Of a DNA stretch of 64,000 nucleotides, positions 12,794 through 27,675 are shown one piece after another. The first letter of the stretch is position 1; each line of letters opens with the position of its first letter. The position numbers were made by a program, and so were the translations under genes. The notes beneath the pieces are model-generated. The model saw nothing but the letters and a program-made list of their open reading frames with translations. It was not told the origin of the DNA and did no database searches. Source of the stretch: Tyto alba (taxonomy: Eukaryota; Chordata; Aves; Strigiformes; Tytonidae); contig NW_024881296.1 of the NCBI RefSeq assembly GCF_018691265.1, forward strand, positions 10,261,427 through 10,325,426, given 5' to 3'.

Positions 12794-14676
12794 CAAGGAA
12801 GGAAACTTGCTAGCTGAAAGAATGTTGCTGAGCCTTTAAGGAAATAAAAACAACAATCTGAATTCACCATACCATCCTGGAAAATCTGAGCCTTAAAGTT
12901 ACTGCGGGAAGCTATTCACAAAAGAAGTAGTGGACAAGAACATCATTTCTGTCACCCAACCCACAAATAATCTTTGGAGTCTGTGTATCCCACCTACAAC
13001 CACTTCTTGTCCCATCATCTCAGTCACTATGGGCACTGCTATCAAAGTGCTGCTGGTGCGGAAAAAGGGGTTTAGAAATACACAGTGGAAATAACTCTAC
13101 TCCTGTCAGAGATGTGCTTGAATAGGTTTTCCTAATCAATTGTCTTTATAAGGTTTCCTCAGTCGATAGGAACTGAACTCTTCTGAGAGCCCTAATGAGA
13201 CTGGCTAAAGATGCAATGAAAACAACACCCAGAGGGATTGCAAGGGATAATAGTTGCAGTTATGCAAGAGTCTATTCCTCCTCTTAAGCAACACAGAGAT
13301 CAGTGTTCTTTCCCTGAATCAATTTAGAACAACGTGGAAGAGTCCTCACAGATGCAGACTCACATCTAGTGATTTTTCTGCTCACATCTGGACACTGTAG
13401 AAAAGTGACATCCTAAGATAACAGCTCAGCCCCGTTGTGTACAGGCCTATGAAACCAACAGTTTGAAAGAGCACCCGAATCCAGTGTGCTGTTCTTTCAC
13501 TGCCAGATGCAGCAGATTTAGTGCTGCCCAGCTTGTGGACAGCTGGACTGGGCTCAGTGCACGAGAATTGTGGTTACTTTAGTGAAAGCTTAATCCATAT
13601 GGGGGGCATATCCATTCACACCACAGCAGACTGTGGTACAGAGGCGCAAATAGTAGTCCTTTTCCTGCCAATAAGGTGGCCTTCTCCTCCGTCACTTGTC
13701 TTGCCTCACCCTGTAGAGAGAGTTAAGGCTGCAGGTAGTGGAATATCTATTAAAATGCCACTTCTTTTTTCTGTACTTAAATGGAGTCGAGGGCTACAGT
13801 CATTGACCAGTGAGGCATTCTAAGCAGTCTTGGTAACAACAATAACATCAAAAAAACAATGCCTCACTGTTTCACATTTGTGGTTGCTGTAGGTTGTCTT
13901 GCTTCACTGTAATGACTTGGAATACTCTGAATGTTTTATACCCCTCATTTGTGTGAATCAGGACACCCTGCCTCGTTTACAGTCATGGAAAGAATGTGCT
14001 CAAGATCGTAGTTATGATTGTACCACAACTCTGCAAAGAGCTGTTAAAGTCAAACCTTTTGTAATGGCTCATTTTCTACTTTCATGATGTGGTAGTAGCA
14101 TTGTCTCTGTGAGTGCCTGTTTTGGTAACCAGCATGGTAATAGAGTTCAAAGCTCCTTTAACAGTTTTACAGTTCAATTCTGTATAGGGCCCTATGCTGA
14201 AGGGCAAGCAGCACGCGAGTCATACTGAGGAGAGTAAATCTCATGATAGTGTCCTCATTTGTGTTCATATTTACCCCATATTTTGCTTTCAGCAATTTAA
14301 AGGCAATATTGAGTCTAAATCATAGTCTTCTCCCAGTAAACTAGAGCAGTCAGAAGTAGGCTGAGGGGCTAATTGGGGGAAGCAGCACTGCTGGTGTTTG
14401 CCACAGCTTATTTGAGGGGTTCTGCCAGAGTAGTGGGCACGGCCTCATGGCCCTTCTCCTCCTCCCACTCACTTGCACAGTGCAAAGGCCAGGTAGAGCA
14501 GCAGTTTGGGAAAAATGGAGCCTGAGCACCACAATTGGTGCCATATTCTTCACATTTCCTCCATCTCTTATGGTGGAGCTTGTGTTTTGTCCTAATATTT
14601 TGTGCATTAGTAATAAACATTTTTTTCTCTCCTTCTCTCTCCATGGGATGCTTTCTCAAGAGGAAACTTAACTTGG

Positions 14677-14689
14677 TTTTTTTTTTTTT
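14677..14689. repeat. Poly-T run (13 T)
   Basis: Thirteen consecutive T residues on the plus strand after AACTTGG. Simple homopolymer; no retroposon body was recognised on the minus strand. Confidence 0.9.
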
Positions 14690-14723
14690 AATCTCTCTTT
14701 TGGAACCATAGTAAGTATCAGGT

Positions 14724-14752
14724 AAAAGTCAATTACACTGATTTACATCTAA
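14724..14752. repeat. Relic of dispersed AAGTCAAT...GATTTACA motif
   Basis: AAAAGTCAATTACACTGATTTACATC resembles, with a few changes and a short deletion, a sauropsid dispersed motif of the form 'tgaagtcaatggagttacactgatttacacc' as I remember it. Very short; family unknown. Confidence 0.4.
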
Positions 14753-17129
14753 GAAAGGGGAGTGAACCTGACATTAGACTCCAGGAGGGTGTAGGCATTG
14801 TCAGTGAAGTCTTATATTAATTCTCCTAAAAACCTAACTCTCCACTCAGTAAACATGACCATAAATCTCCCCTAGAGAGTCAAAATCAGTGTGTAATTTT
14901 AATAAAATACTATGCTTGAAAAAATGCAGTTGTTAAGACCACACTTATGTAGTGAAATACAATTAGGCATGTATGAAGAAAATCTTGTTTAAAGAAATCA
15001 TCCTCAAGATCTCTGATCACTGTGTTGTTCATACAGACTCTGATCTGATCCCTCTATAGTTCATGCAGAGCTTTCGTTTGAAAGGATTTTGGACTGAAAC
15101 TGTCAGTGACTGAGTAGTGGTACAGTCCATGTATTACACTGTACAGATAGGATGAAAACATTCTGGACAGGAATAATTTTTGGCTACTTTAAGCTTATCA
15201 ATTACACTCCATTTGAAAAGGGGTGGTGAGTCTTATTACTTGGTTTACACATCAGTACTTCCATAAAAAAAGTTCCTTCCTCCTTCACATTGTGTGTTCA
15301 GTAAAGCAATTGCTTCCTGGCTCAGATACTTGGGAAATTTTCTTGGACTACTTCACAAATGAAAATACTTTCTTATGTTTTTTAACTAGTTTAATGCATT
15401 TTTCTGGTTAGAAGCATGTCTAGTAGCATATAAAAAAAATAGAAATTCTTCTTGTAAGTTGGAAATACCTATGCTGTTGTTTTGTGGAAACAGTAAATTA
15501 AGATATTTCTGAAACATTAATTTTAGAAGTGATTATTTCCTATGTGTATGTTACACCTATTTTTCTGTGTTGGAAGGGCTGAAATCCTGACTCATTACAT
15601 TTAGACTGGGCAGTGCAGCCTGTCTCTGGATGGCTCTGCCCTGACATGGCAGTGGAGTGTATCCATCACTGTGTGCCTCTTACAAACAAGGTAGGAATCT
15701 GGCTCATTAAAGGCAGAAAAATCATTAGAAATAGTCAGGTGAGAACTAATGACAGTGTCAGTTGTAGCTGTTGTGTTAATCTTCCTGTGGAGATAGGTCT
15801 ACGCGCTCTGGCAAGCCGGCCATTACATGGACCTCTCAAACAAAGGAACTTAGGCCAGGATGCGGATGACACTGCTCTTGGGGACCGGGTAAGGGGGCCA
15901 TGCCTTGCATGGGATTTAGCCATGTAGAAGTATACTGAGAGCAGCTCACGTACTGAAAGCTTGATCGTGGTTTTGAATAAATCACAAGGAAGGAGCAGTG
16001 TTTTGCTCCCTGCGAGTAGCCAAAGAGATCATGCCTGTGTGAACTTGTATGTGAAATCAGAAGAGGAATTATTTTCCTGACCCAAAATAGTTTTACATCT
16101 GTCCTGCATGTCTCACATATCAGAGGCTAGAATCAGAGAGGCTACACTGTGCCTCACTTTCTTCTGCCAGAGCTCCTTTTTGGTAAGGCCCTTCTGAAGG
16201 AAGCCTTGGGTAGCTTGGTAGGATGTTCGGCGAACTGAATTTGTGCATGAACCATTGTAAAATATTACCACTGTGAAATAAATGAACACCAAGTATAGAC
16301 ACATCCTTGTCATGGATGTTTCTCAACCTAGGATATTCACTGAAATTATGCAATAGCAGGAGCAATATCGTGCACTGTGGTAGGCTTGTGAAATAATGTG
16401 CTAGAAATCTGCCAAGTATTTTTGCCAGGGACAAAAAGGTTACTATGAACAATAGAAAAGAAAACTTACTGAACCTTGATTCAGCAAATAATGACATATC
16501 TTAAAGTTTTAGTTCATATCTGCACATTCCCAGAGGACACCATAAATATCACTCAGGACACTTAAAATGTTCCAGTACATGTTCACTGATTGGGTTAAGA
16601 TGACAAAAAAGGGAAGTCCAGGGATTCAGGCATTAATTTGAAGGAAACCTCTCTTCTGTGACCTCAGTAGTGTTCTGAACATATCACTTACTAATGTTTG
16701 TCTGGTTTAGGTTCTTAATTGTATTGTTTTGTTTTTCCATATAGTTCTTCCATGCTCTACTTTCAAAATATTTGTTAAAATTTAACATTTATATACAATT
16801 TTATTTAGGTTGGTGATTGATTCAGTGTCAAAAATTAGTTCCTTTCCTTTGAACTCAGTCGGAGTTTAATTTGTATGCGTCACAAGAATATGTTGGCTTA
16901 GAGTGTAGTGAGGTAAAACAAGTAGTCTCAAAGCAAAACTGTTTCTAAGAGAACCCTGAAGATCTGATAGTATTCTAGGAAAAAAAAAAGAGAAAAAGAC
17001 TCAGGAAAACACAAGTTTAAAGAGCCAAGGCAGATTTAAAGGAAAGTTACCCCAGCCAAAGGACTGGTTAATCTTCTGGTAAATGTGGCTGGTGAAGTTA
17101 CCTCTGCAGAAATGTGCATTTATATATGT

Positions 17130-17143
17130 ACAGTATATACTGT
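17130..17143. repeat. 14-bp perfect palindrome ACAGTATATACTGT
   Basis: A perfect 14-bp palindrome in an AT-rich setting. Palindromes of this size are expected several times by chance in 64 kb, so it is recorded only for completeness. Confidence 0.5.
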
Positions 17144-18177
17144 TGACAACTGACTCCAGAAGTGAAAATCCTCATGTGTTTTGACTAGTCCTGATCAAAT
17201 GGAAAATAACTGATGCAGCAGCATTGTGGTTCAGAGCCTTGCCTGAAGGTAGGATATTGTAAAACTTTACCTCACATTAGAGAGAGAATACAGATGTATT
17301 GGACCCTTTTTCAATTTTTAAGTACTCTGTGGTGAAGGACATGCTCATTTTTACTTGGGATGAATAAACATGCGTTAATTTCATGACTTTATTTCGACAC
17401 AAAGTTGGCAACTGTAGTAATAGTGGAATGACAGTCATATTTTAGAAAACAGCAAAATTCACAGGAAATAGGTTGTTCCCTGGAAATTGTGAACGTTTGG
17501 GTGTAGAAAAACAAACATGTAATATGACATTAACTATTATGTATCTCAGAGAAATGAAGGCTACTGAAATAACAGATTTGTTTCATTAGAAGAAAAATAC
17601 ATCAAACATACAATGTCTTTAAAGGAATTTAAAGCAATAGTGATACAATACTTTAATTTTTAGAGTGCTTTTGATACTTCACAGTAAAAGAGTTCATCAG
17701 AAAGCCACAGATATTTGACTGATCAGAAGGTGAAAGTCTTACCCATAACTTTAAAGAATATTCCCTTTATATATATAGGTTTTTAAATTTCATTAAAAGT
17801 ATGCCTGTGAAGTCCCTTCATTCCCTTATTTTTTCTTTAAACATTTACATCTTGCTTGCATATTCTCCAGAGAAGGCACAAGCTGTACAGTACAATTTTT
17901 TAATTAGCTACCTGTCCAGTTCTGCTCGCTTCAGATTTTTTAGCAGTATATTAATTTACAAGAAGAAAAAATTTAATCACATAGAGAATAATGGAGGAGA
18001 TTCATTGCCCCAGAAAAAGCCTGCTGTAAACAATGTTAGGGTTTTTTATTCCATATTATTTCAACAGCTTTGAAATGTGTCACTTCATAGAATTACTTAA
18101 TGATTTGTTTTCATCTCTACCAGTACTAAGCTTTTAGTGTGCTTGACTTTAGGAAAGCCTCTGTTTATTGTTATGTG

Positions 18178-18197
18178 AAAAAAAAAAAAAAAAAAAA
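18178..18197 (+). repeat. Poly-A run (20 A)
   Basis: Twenty consecutive A residues between TTATGTG and GCACAAAAC. No polyadenylation signal or retroposon body was recognised upstream. Confidence 0.9.
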
Positions 18198-20061
18198 GCA
18201 CAAAACAAAACTGTACAGTGTCAAGATATCTAGAACATAGGTGCACAATCCAATAAAAACTTACTTTTAAGAAAAGGACAATTATCCTTTCAGTGAAATG
18301 CTTGGTTTGACTTTGTGGAGGAAGCTGTGAGGACATGGAGCTTTTCATATCGCCCAGGAGGTATTCTAAATGTGACAACTGAGTAATGAGCAGGAGTTTC
18401 AAAGGGGAACTGCTCCTATTAAGTTCAAAAGGAGTTTACTTGACCTTAAGATTAGTAAAATTGAACCTTGTAATATTCTTAAAACATATTTACAAAAGAA
18501 ACTCACTTCCAGCCTGCAGCACAGTGCTGTCCGTGGTGCATTAGCTTCACTTTCCTCTTGCTTGAGCTATAGTAGACTTTTTTTGCTGCCCACTGCACCT
18601 TGGGAATGGAATGAGAAGCAGAGCCTCCTTCTTGTAGCAGTAATTTTCATTTTTCAAATTAATTATAGATTAAAAATGCAACAAATTTGTCTCTGTGGTT
18701 CCTCCACTCTCAGGACTGTTAGGTAGAAGTGTCCAGGGTTGCAGGAGTCCTCCTGCAGAGGTGGATGGTGCATCAGGAGCTGCTTCAGAAGGGGTCTGTG
18801 CATGTGAAGGGTTACCAGGGTTCTGGAGCTAGAGTGGAAGACCGTTCATAACCAGCAAATGTAAAGGGCTTTAGTGTAGCTTGCCTTTTTGAGGTGGAGG
18901 GGAATGGGTAATTAGACGGGGTTGGAGCTTGATATGTTTACGAATTACATTATTTGATTTCTTAGCATTGCCTTCATGATCCAGAAGATGCATTCTAGTT
19001 CAGTGTTCCTAACATAAAGTTGCATTACATCTCGAAATTAGAACAACTGTAATGGGGAAATCCTGGCAAATAAATACTGTATGTTGGAAGAGTAAACGTA
19101 CCTTACAAGACCAAAAAGAATCGGCACAAATACATTTATAACACCCCCCTTCACATTTCCTTGTTCTGTCCTTTAGAGAGGCAACTGAAATTTGAGAGTG
19201 AAGGTTGCATGCAAAAGCATTAGCAATTCTTAATCTCTCTTCTAATTTGCAGAAATCCCAAATATCAAATCAAGAAGCTAATTAAAGACACGATTCCAAT
19301 TATAATGAGTTTTTGTACTGAAAGTGACTCGAAAATTGCATAATGAGCCTCCATTATCTCTTAGTGATTTCAGAACAAAAGTAGCTAGTCTATCAGGAAA
19401 AGATAAACTTCCTCCTGTAAAGTCTTGCTCTGCAAAACAAGTCTGAGATTTAAAAATTAAGTTTTGAAGCTCACACGTATTTTCATTGCTTGCTAGTCCT
19501 TCCCAGAACGGCACAGTGGGTAGTTCTGTTTGCCAGGTTACATCTGCACATCCTGTCAATTTGACAGGCATGAGAATGAGCGAAGTCTCTCCGACCAATC
19601 CTCAAGGGTTTTTGTCCTATGTGCAGAGCTGGATCGGGTCGCCTGCGGTCTCCCACCACTACGCAGTGCTCTGATAGTGCCTCCTATGTTCAGTGCCAGA
19701 TCCAGTGGGCTCCAGTTGTGTGGTCTTTCTCCAAAAGGCATGTCCATTCAGGCTTTAGGACTGCAATGCTTATAATGATAAGGAAAAGCATACTTATTGT
19801 TCAGTTAATGCATGATTTCTGTAAGATTCAGTTTCAGATTAAGACACATAAATTTAGATGCCTGTGGGTGGATGTCTTCATAGGAATGAACCAGGTAATC
19901 TTCTGCTATGGCCAATGGTTAATGAAGCCCACAAGGGAACAGCCTCGGTGCCAAAGGTAGTTGTTCCTCCTGGCCTGTTCCTGCCCCAGCACCATATTCC
20001 GCCATACCCTCAGCTTTTCTGATAGAGCTGCTTACAGTGTTCTAAATGTATCAGTGAATCA

Positions 20062-20089
20062 GCAACAACAACAAACAAACAAACAAAAC
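20062..20089 (+). repeat. CAA/CAAA simple repeat
   Basis: Three CAA units run into several CAAA units and end in AAAACC, followed by a C-rich ACCAACCCCCCC stretch. Simple-sequence repeat. Confidence 0.85.
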
Positions 20090-21965
20090 CAACCCCCCCA
20101 CACCTTTCCTAAACAGGAATTATTTTTACCTGGATTACACCAATGGTAAAATTCATCATGTGACCCATAAGCACTTGCATTGACCGCAGTGGTGGTGTGA
20201 GGAGCTTCAGTGTAGGGATAGGATATATTTCATGCTGGCTTCCTTGATGAAGAAAATATACCATGTAACCCTGAATCTAAAAGTTGTCTTCTTTTCCTAA
20301 TCATAACAATTTGTCTAATAGAAGATTAGAAGATTAGTAGATTACCTATGCTATCAGGCTGTTTCCCTTCTATCCTTCTACCATCACAGATGCAGAACAG
20401 CTATTTTAAAGAACAAAATTAAAACTTATAAATAGAGCTTTGAATAACAAAAAAAAATCTGTTGAATAAAAAGCTAGATATTTTACAAATTCATATTTTC
20501 TTCTATAGAAGGAATATTCAATTTAAATCCAATTAGAAACATCAGTGTCATATTTTAATTCTAGCCCCAAAGCACAATATTGCAGGTAGTTTAAGATTTA
20601 CAAATACAAAATTTGTTGTGCTTACCTTCAGTAGTACCTTACCCGTTATTGTTATGCATTTTAAAAGGTATGCAACTTTACTAAATATCTCTTGCAAACT
20701 CTTTGTTTCAAAATATGTTGTGTTTACTCATAATCCTTACTCATATTTCTCATCACAGATAAACTCACAGCTGTGATCCCCTATTGTAGACATTTAACTC
20801 AGTAATGGGTACATCTCATGCAGTTTACTTCATATTAGTATTGATTCAATTCTTAGTGTAAGATTAGTAATATGAAATTAATTCCTTTTCCTATCAGCAG
20901 TCAATAATCCAATTCTGTTATTGATGCATTTTTGTGTGTCTGCTCTGTGATTTATTTGGCTCTTTTTTTTCTGTTAGAAATAGAAACACAGCAAATACAG
21001 CCAGGGTAAGTTTACTGGGTAGAAAGCAAAGGTTAGGTGATAGCTGGGCAGGCAGCAGCACCGTCCAGGTGGTAAGAAGGGGAACAGCTGGGGCTCCTGG
21101 CTGTGTGGCTCCCACGTGAGGGCAGTTTCTCCTTTCCCCCCTCAAGCTGCAGCTGTCCCTCTCTGACAAATTATCTCATATGTGGATATGTAGAAACTGA
21201 ATTGAATTTCCAAGTGCAGATACCCTCAGTGGTCAACCCTCTTTCCTTAAAGACTATGCAAGGGTAAATGGAATTATTTGGCTATCGCAATGCTTAAAAA
21301 TATGTATTCAATTAATGAAAATTTTAAAACCGTTGTTTTAATTGCTCTTGTTAGTTACCAAATTAGCTTAGATATTGAGTTCTTTTATGTTAGACTTATA
21401 CTTTCAACAATGAACGATTTTGAAAATCCTAATTACATTCCCTTTTTGTTTTGATGTTTTCTACTTTATCCTTCATCTGTTTCCACTGATGTTCTTTCCT
21501 CATACTCCATATTATTCTCAATTTCTTTTTCTTTCCTGTTTCATAGTTCTTTCTTCTGAATAGCCATTTGAAAACAGTGTTTGACTGGTAACACTGTTCA
21601 TGTTTGAATATATTAGAATACTAAAAGTGTTGCTGTGACTGAACACCAATCCAAAGACAACTGCAAAGTTTACGTACTGCTATATGAGAGGCAGAAAAAC
21701 ATGCTTGTGAAGAATTCTGAAGGCATTGAAAAGTAATTTGATTTTCTATCAGAATTGAGCCTCTAAATTCTTCATACAACCCAGTAAAAATAAAATCTGC
21801 TCTGAAATGATTCAGCAAAATAATCTTAAATTTTGGTGGACTCTCTGATGTTTATAATTTAGCATGTAATGAAAATATCAAAACCAGATATAATGCCAAA
21901 ATGAAGATCACTACATTTTATTCAGGATATGTTATAACTAAATATTTCAGTACTTTCAATGCATC

Positions 21966-21978
21966 TTTTTTTTTTTTT
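21966..21978. repeat. Poly-T run (13 T)
   Basis: Thirteen T residues followed by AATATTATTAAAAATATT. Low-complexity AT sequence; no mobile-element body seen. Confidence 0.9.
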
Positions 21979-22000
21979 AATATTATTAAAAATATTGGTA

Positions 22001-25000
22001 ACATTGGAATGGATTCAGTAAAATTGGTGACAGTTCATTTAGTAGATTTGATAGATTTGTATTAAATACAATTTGATAGAATTTTTTCTTACTCTGCATA
22101 ACTATATTTCAGTCCATATCTTTCAGACGTGCAAAATTAGTGAGGTTTCCCTTCACACAAGTGTATGGAATACCTCAACAGCACACAGAGATATTACAGA
22201 AAATCTGAAACTTCAGGAGGAACAATGAGGAAGAAAATGGTTTCATTTTCTCACAGTGATGTTCTTACTGGGAACTTCTTTTAGTTTTGTAAAGCATGAA
22301 TTCATATGTTTATTTTATTATGGTGTCTTTCATGAGACCTATACTCCAAAGTATTCACTGAATTGAATGACTGGAACAGGGACATTTGAGTTTTGGGGCT
22401 TTCCTGTGACAATATCTGCTTTATGCTTTACATACAAAAGAGTGAAAGGTGTCACTGTGTATTAAAAGCAGTGTTTGAGTGTTACTGCCTGCTGGAGAAG
22501 CCCAGCCAGGAGGGCTGTTTGCACATACGTGGTGATGAAGGAGATGCTTCATCCATTGAGTGAGGAAGGGAGGAGGGTTCCCGACACAGGGGGTGGGATG
22601 CAGGAGCATCCCTGGGGTTGGCCGCAGTGGCACCACAGACAGGGACCGAAGGGCCAGAGGAAAATGCTTCTACCCACTTCCCAAAGCCTGCAAACCCAAA
22701 GGGAAGTCAGGTGTTCCTCATGTGCCCTTTTTGCTTCACATCTGTGGGGGACTCAGCTAAAGAGGCAATGTGTCAGTCACTGGTGGAAAAACGTATCGTG
22801 AGCTGTGTGTAAGGAACCAGAGAGGATGGATTTGATTCAAAACCAACTACAGCAAAGTGTGCATTAGTCAGTATAAAATCTTGTAATACCATCCTTAGAT
22901 ACATAATTAAAGGATAATTGAGGGTCTATCAACTTTAGCTCTGTCCAGCTTTCTCTTTGGCAGATTGCAGACATATGCCAGAAACATATAAGTCCTTAAA
23001 AATAAAAATAGTTCACAAATGGTTTCATGTCAGAAGCCTTTATTTTTGAAAATGCAACCAATAATCAGATCCTTGAAACATTCCTGTGACATATAACTAA
23101 GCATATGCATAAATCAATACACATGTGTATTCATACATTTTTTTAATCATTTTAGGGTTGTCCTTTAGCGACAGTATATTCAGAGAATGAATAGAACCGC
23201 TTTAATTTCTTTCTCGGGTTATTTTCTAAGTGTTAGGATCTTTGTCCATGTGTGTATGTTTTACTGACCTTTCTTTAATTGCCCTGGCATTTCCATTACA
23301 GCATTTTAAAATTGTCATTAGTTTATTTGCTGAGTTGCCAATGCTTGTATTATGTTTGCCACCTACAGAGAACCGCAGTAATACTTGCTGATAGTATCAC
23401 ACATTATTCTTGGCTGTACTTTGGCTCAAAGAGTAGAGGGGGAGGGGAGTGTCTTTCCCCTAGCTTCAGTGTTCTGTTTGTTTCTAGATAAAACTATTTC
23501 ACTAAGATACAGTGTCTCTTTCCACCCAGCAGACCAGTTTAAAAGTCTCATCTCTGAACTTAAAAGATTTCTCAGTTCAGAAGATAACAATAGCAAATCT
23601 GAGTACCATACATGTAAAGTGATAGATGCTGCACTGCATGAATAAAAAATTAATCTCAAGCATATTTTTACAGTTTATTTTCATATTTGTGAATTTTAAA
23701 AATATCTCAAGCATCATGTTAATTGAACTCCTGTCACACACAGTAAAGCAATGCACAGACATTAAATAAGTAGTCTTCTGAAAGTCTGTGTCTGCTGACT
23801 TTATTTAGGAGAAATATATTTTGCAACAAGTAAAATTCTTGTTAAAACTGATATTTCCATAATATTGGGGGGGGGTGTAGAAGTCTAACAAAAATGCTGT
23901 AATAGAATAGAGCCTTTCTGGTGCATTAAATGGTATTTTACCACCGTCCAGAGTGGATCTTTGCAAACTTTCTAGAGGAATTTAGTAATCAAATCACAGT
24001 AATTCAGGGGGATTACCAACCTGTGGTATTTATCTCCAATTTAAATATTTATTTAAGCAGAATCACAGAAATAATTTCTGCCATGGAGCCGCCCACAGTT
24101 GTTGGATTCCTATTTTCTATCCATGTCCATCAGGCATATACAGCAGGTGGAGAGTACTAATCATTATTGACTAAGCACTTTCTAACATTTACCAGGGTGT
24201 TTTGGAATACTAATTTCACCACTCTGTATTAACCTGAATTTCCCATCTCTATATTTCTTTCTTCTTTTTCTATTCATTGACACATTGGTGTCCTCTCATC
24301 TTTCTTTTCATATGTTACCTTTTCTAAATTTGAAGATGTGAAATCTACTTATCATTTGACCTCATAAGCATGGCACATATATTTAAGATCAGGAAAGTTA
24401 ATATATTATGCTCTTTTGTCAATAGTAATCCTCTGCACATCACCTTCTCCTTCAAAACACAGTTTCTGATGATGCTAGTTACCTATGCCTTGTAATCCCC
24501 CAAAAGTATACAAAAAGGCCACACTAATACTAAATTAGGGGCTTCAAACAAAAAGATGTGTTTATTTATTGGAATTTTTTTTTTATTGGGGAAAACAGAA
24601 ATCTAATATTTCATTATTGGCTAATGGAAGCAAGCACAACTGAATGAAAATTATCTTGAACACAGACTGGTTTTTTCTATTTCTGTATTGTTTAGGACCC
24701 TTCAACACTTATACACATGAAGCAATTTGTTTCAGCTGATTTACAAAGTACAGAACAAAAGGATGGTGCCTGTACCAGATTTGGGAATTAACATTGAAAC
24801 AAATTAATAGAAAAAGCAATAGTGATGTGAGTTTGCAAAGATGTGATGTGACTTGCTTGTGTGCAGACTTTTAACATAACAGGAATGCTGGTGAATCTGA
24901 CCTAAAACTTAAATCTGTATGGCTGGATGTTCCAAGTGCTGACAACACTTGTAGTATCCAAGTAAGGTATTCAGCCAGAGTAACTAAAGAATTGATACAA

Positions 25001-27675
25001 CTGAGGCACAGAAGGACTAGTTTGCAAAGATTAAAATCACAAATCTGATTTCTAAGAGGATAAGATCTGCGAGCATTTGAGGGATGTAAGTACGAAAAGA
25101 ACTGATTATAATACTTCAAATGGATATGGCTAGATGTGATTGGATAGATGAAAACGATTTGAATTTGACAGGGAAAGGAAGTTTGTTAGCTATGAGATCT
25201 TTAAACTGTTTAACAGTCCACTTATACAAATAATAGGAGCTTTATCATATCATAAAAAAACATGTTAGAGAATTAATTTCATATTAGCAGAGGAGGAATT
25301 AGATGATTTTCTGATAATATTACATCCCAGATTAATTCACTCCTGAGTAATCAGAATGTAATTTTCCTTATGAGACGTCATGACCTATGTCTGGAGATGC
25401 TAGAAGAGCCCTGTGAGTTCTGAGGGGTCAAAACAAAGGAGATTTGCATCCAAATCATGTAGGCATGAGAAGGACCCAGAGCCCAGTTCTCCCTGTGCTT
25501 GAATCAGCACCAGGACACTGTGCAAAACCTAGCTGCACAACTGTTACCTTGGTTCACCTGATAAAGCCTGGGTCTCCATGTTATTTTGGGAAAGATACAG
25601 TCACTCATTTATCCATAAAGATTTATTGCTGGATATATATATCTGTCTGAAGCTAAAATCCATATGAACTCTCAGCTCAGAGACGGCACTTGTAGGTACT
25701 TTGAAGGCTGGACAAAAATTGAGGTTAAGAAAGCTGACTCACTGGCTAATAATCTCTTGTTCATTATCTAGACTTACAGCACTTTAATTTTCTTGAGATT
25801 GTTATATCCCATCCTCACTTATTCTGATACAAGCTAATGGAGAGTCAGACAATTTTGGTTTTCTGAGGAAAAAAAGGAAAATAATATTTGCAGATGACAT
25901 TGTTCCTTAGAAGTAGGCACTTAGTGCTAGTATATTAAATATTGCACCTGAGGAAATACTCTTGTATTGACTTTCAGTACTTGTTCTTAATGCCAAAGCA
26001 TGCCTTCCTACACCATATTAAGTTACTGAGACAGCTTTTCCACTGTAGCAGATTTTTGAGTTTTTTCAGGTCTTTGTATGAAAATTTATTCTGACAGCTC
26101 CATGTTTGGTCCGTCACATTTGCTAACTGTTCTCAAGTTGCTAAGCAGTTTTTTGCATTTCCTCCCCCTGATTTTAAAGTGAAGGCTTTTGATTCCTCAA
26201 GACTTCAGGTTTATTAATGCTTTTTGATCGCTTTTCACAATATCTGTACAAAGGAATGTTAAAATTAAAAGTGTAAAGCAAGATTTTATACTTGACTGTT
26301 TTCTTCCTTGAAGTTATACCTGTACCTCAGCATAGTACCAAATAACACCAAATTACAATGAGCCCTGCTATCATATATGAGTCTGATTTTAAATTTCTGG
26401 GGAATTGGGAACTCATACTACATGATGAATTCATGCTTTATTTGTAGTCACATGTTATCCAAATGAACAAAGAGATAGTATGGTATATAGTATGATCAGG
26501 AAAAAGAAAAAAGTACGTGAGAAGTGAAATGAATGAAGTTTCTATAGATGAGATTCTATGGCTTTTAATAAGATAGATATTCAGATGCTCTTTCTATAGT
26601 TGAGACATTTTTAACACTTCTTTGCTATCAAAGTTTAGGGTCATATTTCATCAGAATACTATGTAGATAGGGTCCCTCTCTTTTATCCAGACACTAATTT
26701 TCATGAAACTTGTAGGCATTTTATACTTCTAAGGTATTTTCTTCCATATCAAATGTGAATTAAATTGGCAGATGACTCAAAGTCTTGTAAGAAGAGAACA
26801 CAAAAAGTGCATATACATACACATAGATACAGTTTGATACTTAAGCCATGTCTGTGTAAGAAGCAAGGCTAGAAAGTACACTAAAAAACCTCCAAAGAGT
26901 TCTGGAGTGCCTTTGGTCCTTGCAAGTCCGGTTCTGTCCTTAACATATTTATTTTTCCAGTGTGCTGGAGAAAAGCATGGAAGAGACTTTAGAAAAACAA
27001 GCAGGATATTTAACCACAAATTATTGTCATATCTGTTCATTACTGAGGCTAGAATAAGTACCTTGAGAAACTAGAGAAAGCATCTAAATGATGCAGGCAT
27101 TATTGTGCCATCACCACAGAGTTGCATGTATTATAATATTCAGCCTAGACATAACTAGAAAACAAGTCTAGGGAGTTTATTTTTTATAAAATTATTTTTA
27201 ATCCAAATCAACAGGTTGTGCCTATGAAGTGTGAAGTCCACAAATTAGAAGAATTATTAAAATAATGTGATGCTTCTATTTGTCTAATCAATTCCAGCAT
27301 TGTGTCGCTCAGGCTTTGGTCTCAGGCCTCCATCGTCACTCAGCGTGGTGTAGCTACAATGCAGAGCAGTGGTGCAATAACCCAGCTTCCTTACCCTCAA
27401 ATGCAAGGGTCCTTACATCCACTGGAACTCTGTTGCTAGTTCAGCTCCACTGTATCAACTAGCCCTTATTGTTACCCGTGTTCCTCATAGGACTGCCGTG
27501 CACACATCTCTGCCACAGTGCAGATGAGGGCTAGTAGTGAGGTCTTTAAAGTCAAATCTTCCACTGTCTTTCTCCAGCCACTCCTAAGACAAAAAAAGTG
27601 GGCTTAGGAAACAGGTAAATTTACAACTCAGTCTTAATCAAAATGTTCTTCTTTTGTGGAGTCACTTCCTCTGAC
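22001..27675. other. Non-coding AT-rich stretch, no gene seen
   Basis: No exon or RNA gene is recognisable. A GC-richer block near 22490-22760 is open for about 108 codons on the plus strand but resembles no protein family and looks like chance. There is a G9 run at 23867-23875. The rest is AT-rich DNA without clear repeats. Confidence 0.65.

Larger units (their letters stand above)
11105..22000. other. Non-coding stretch, no gene seen
   Basis: About 11 kb with no recognisable gene. The longest open frame is 125 codons on the minus strand (16120-16497), with no known domain and no coding-like composition. Contents are an 18-bp palindrome at 11663, an AT-only patch near 12750-12793, poly-T and poly-A runs, a relic motif at 14724-14752, and slightly GC-richer islands near 15790-15900 (five CpG) and 19500-19760. 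A CAA/CAAA run lies at about 20062-20089. None shows protein similarity I recognise. Confidence 0.6.

Noticed and set aside
16120..16497. 125-codon minus-strand frame
   Set aside because: No family resemblance, a competing overlapping frame, and AT-rich non-coding composition.
22421..22812. GC-richer block with overlapping frames on both strands
   Set aside because: Several frames are open at once, as expected for locally higher GC, and none shows a domain.
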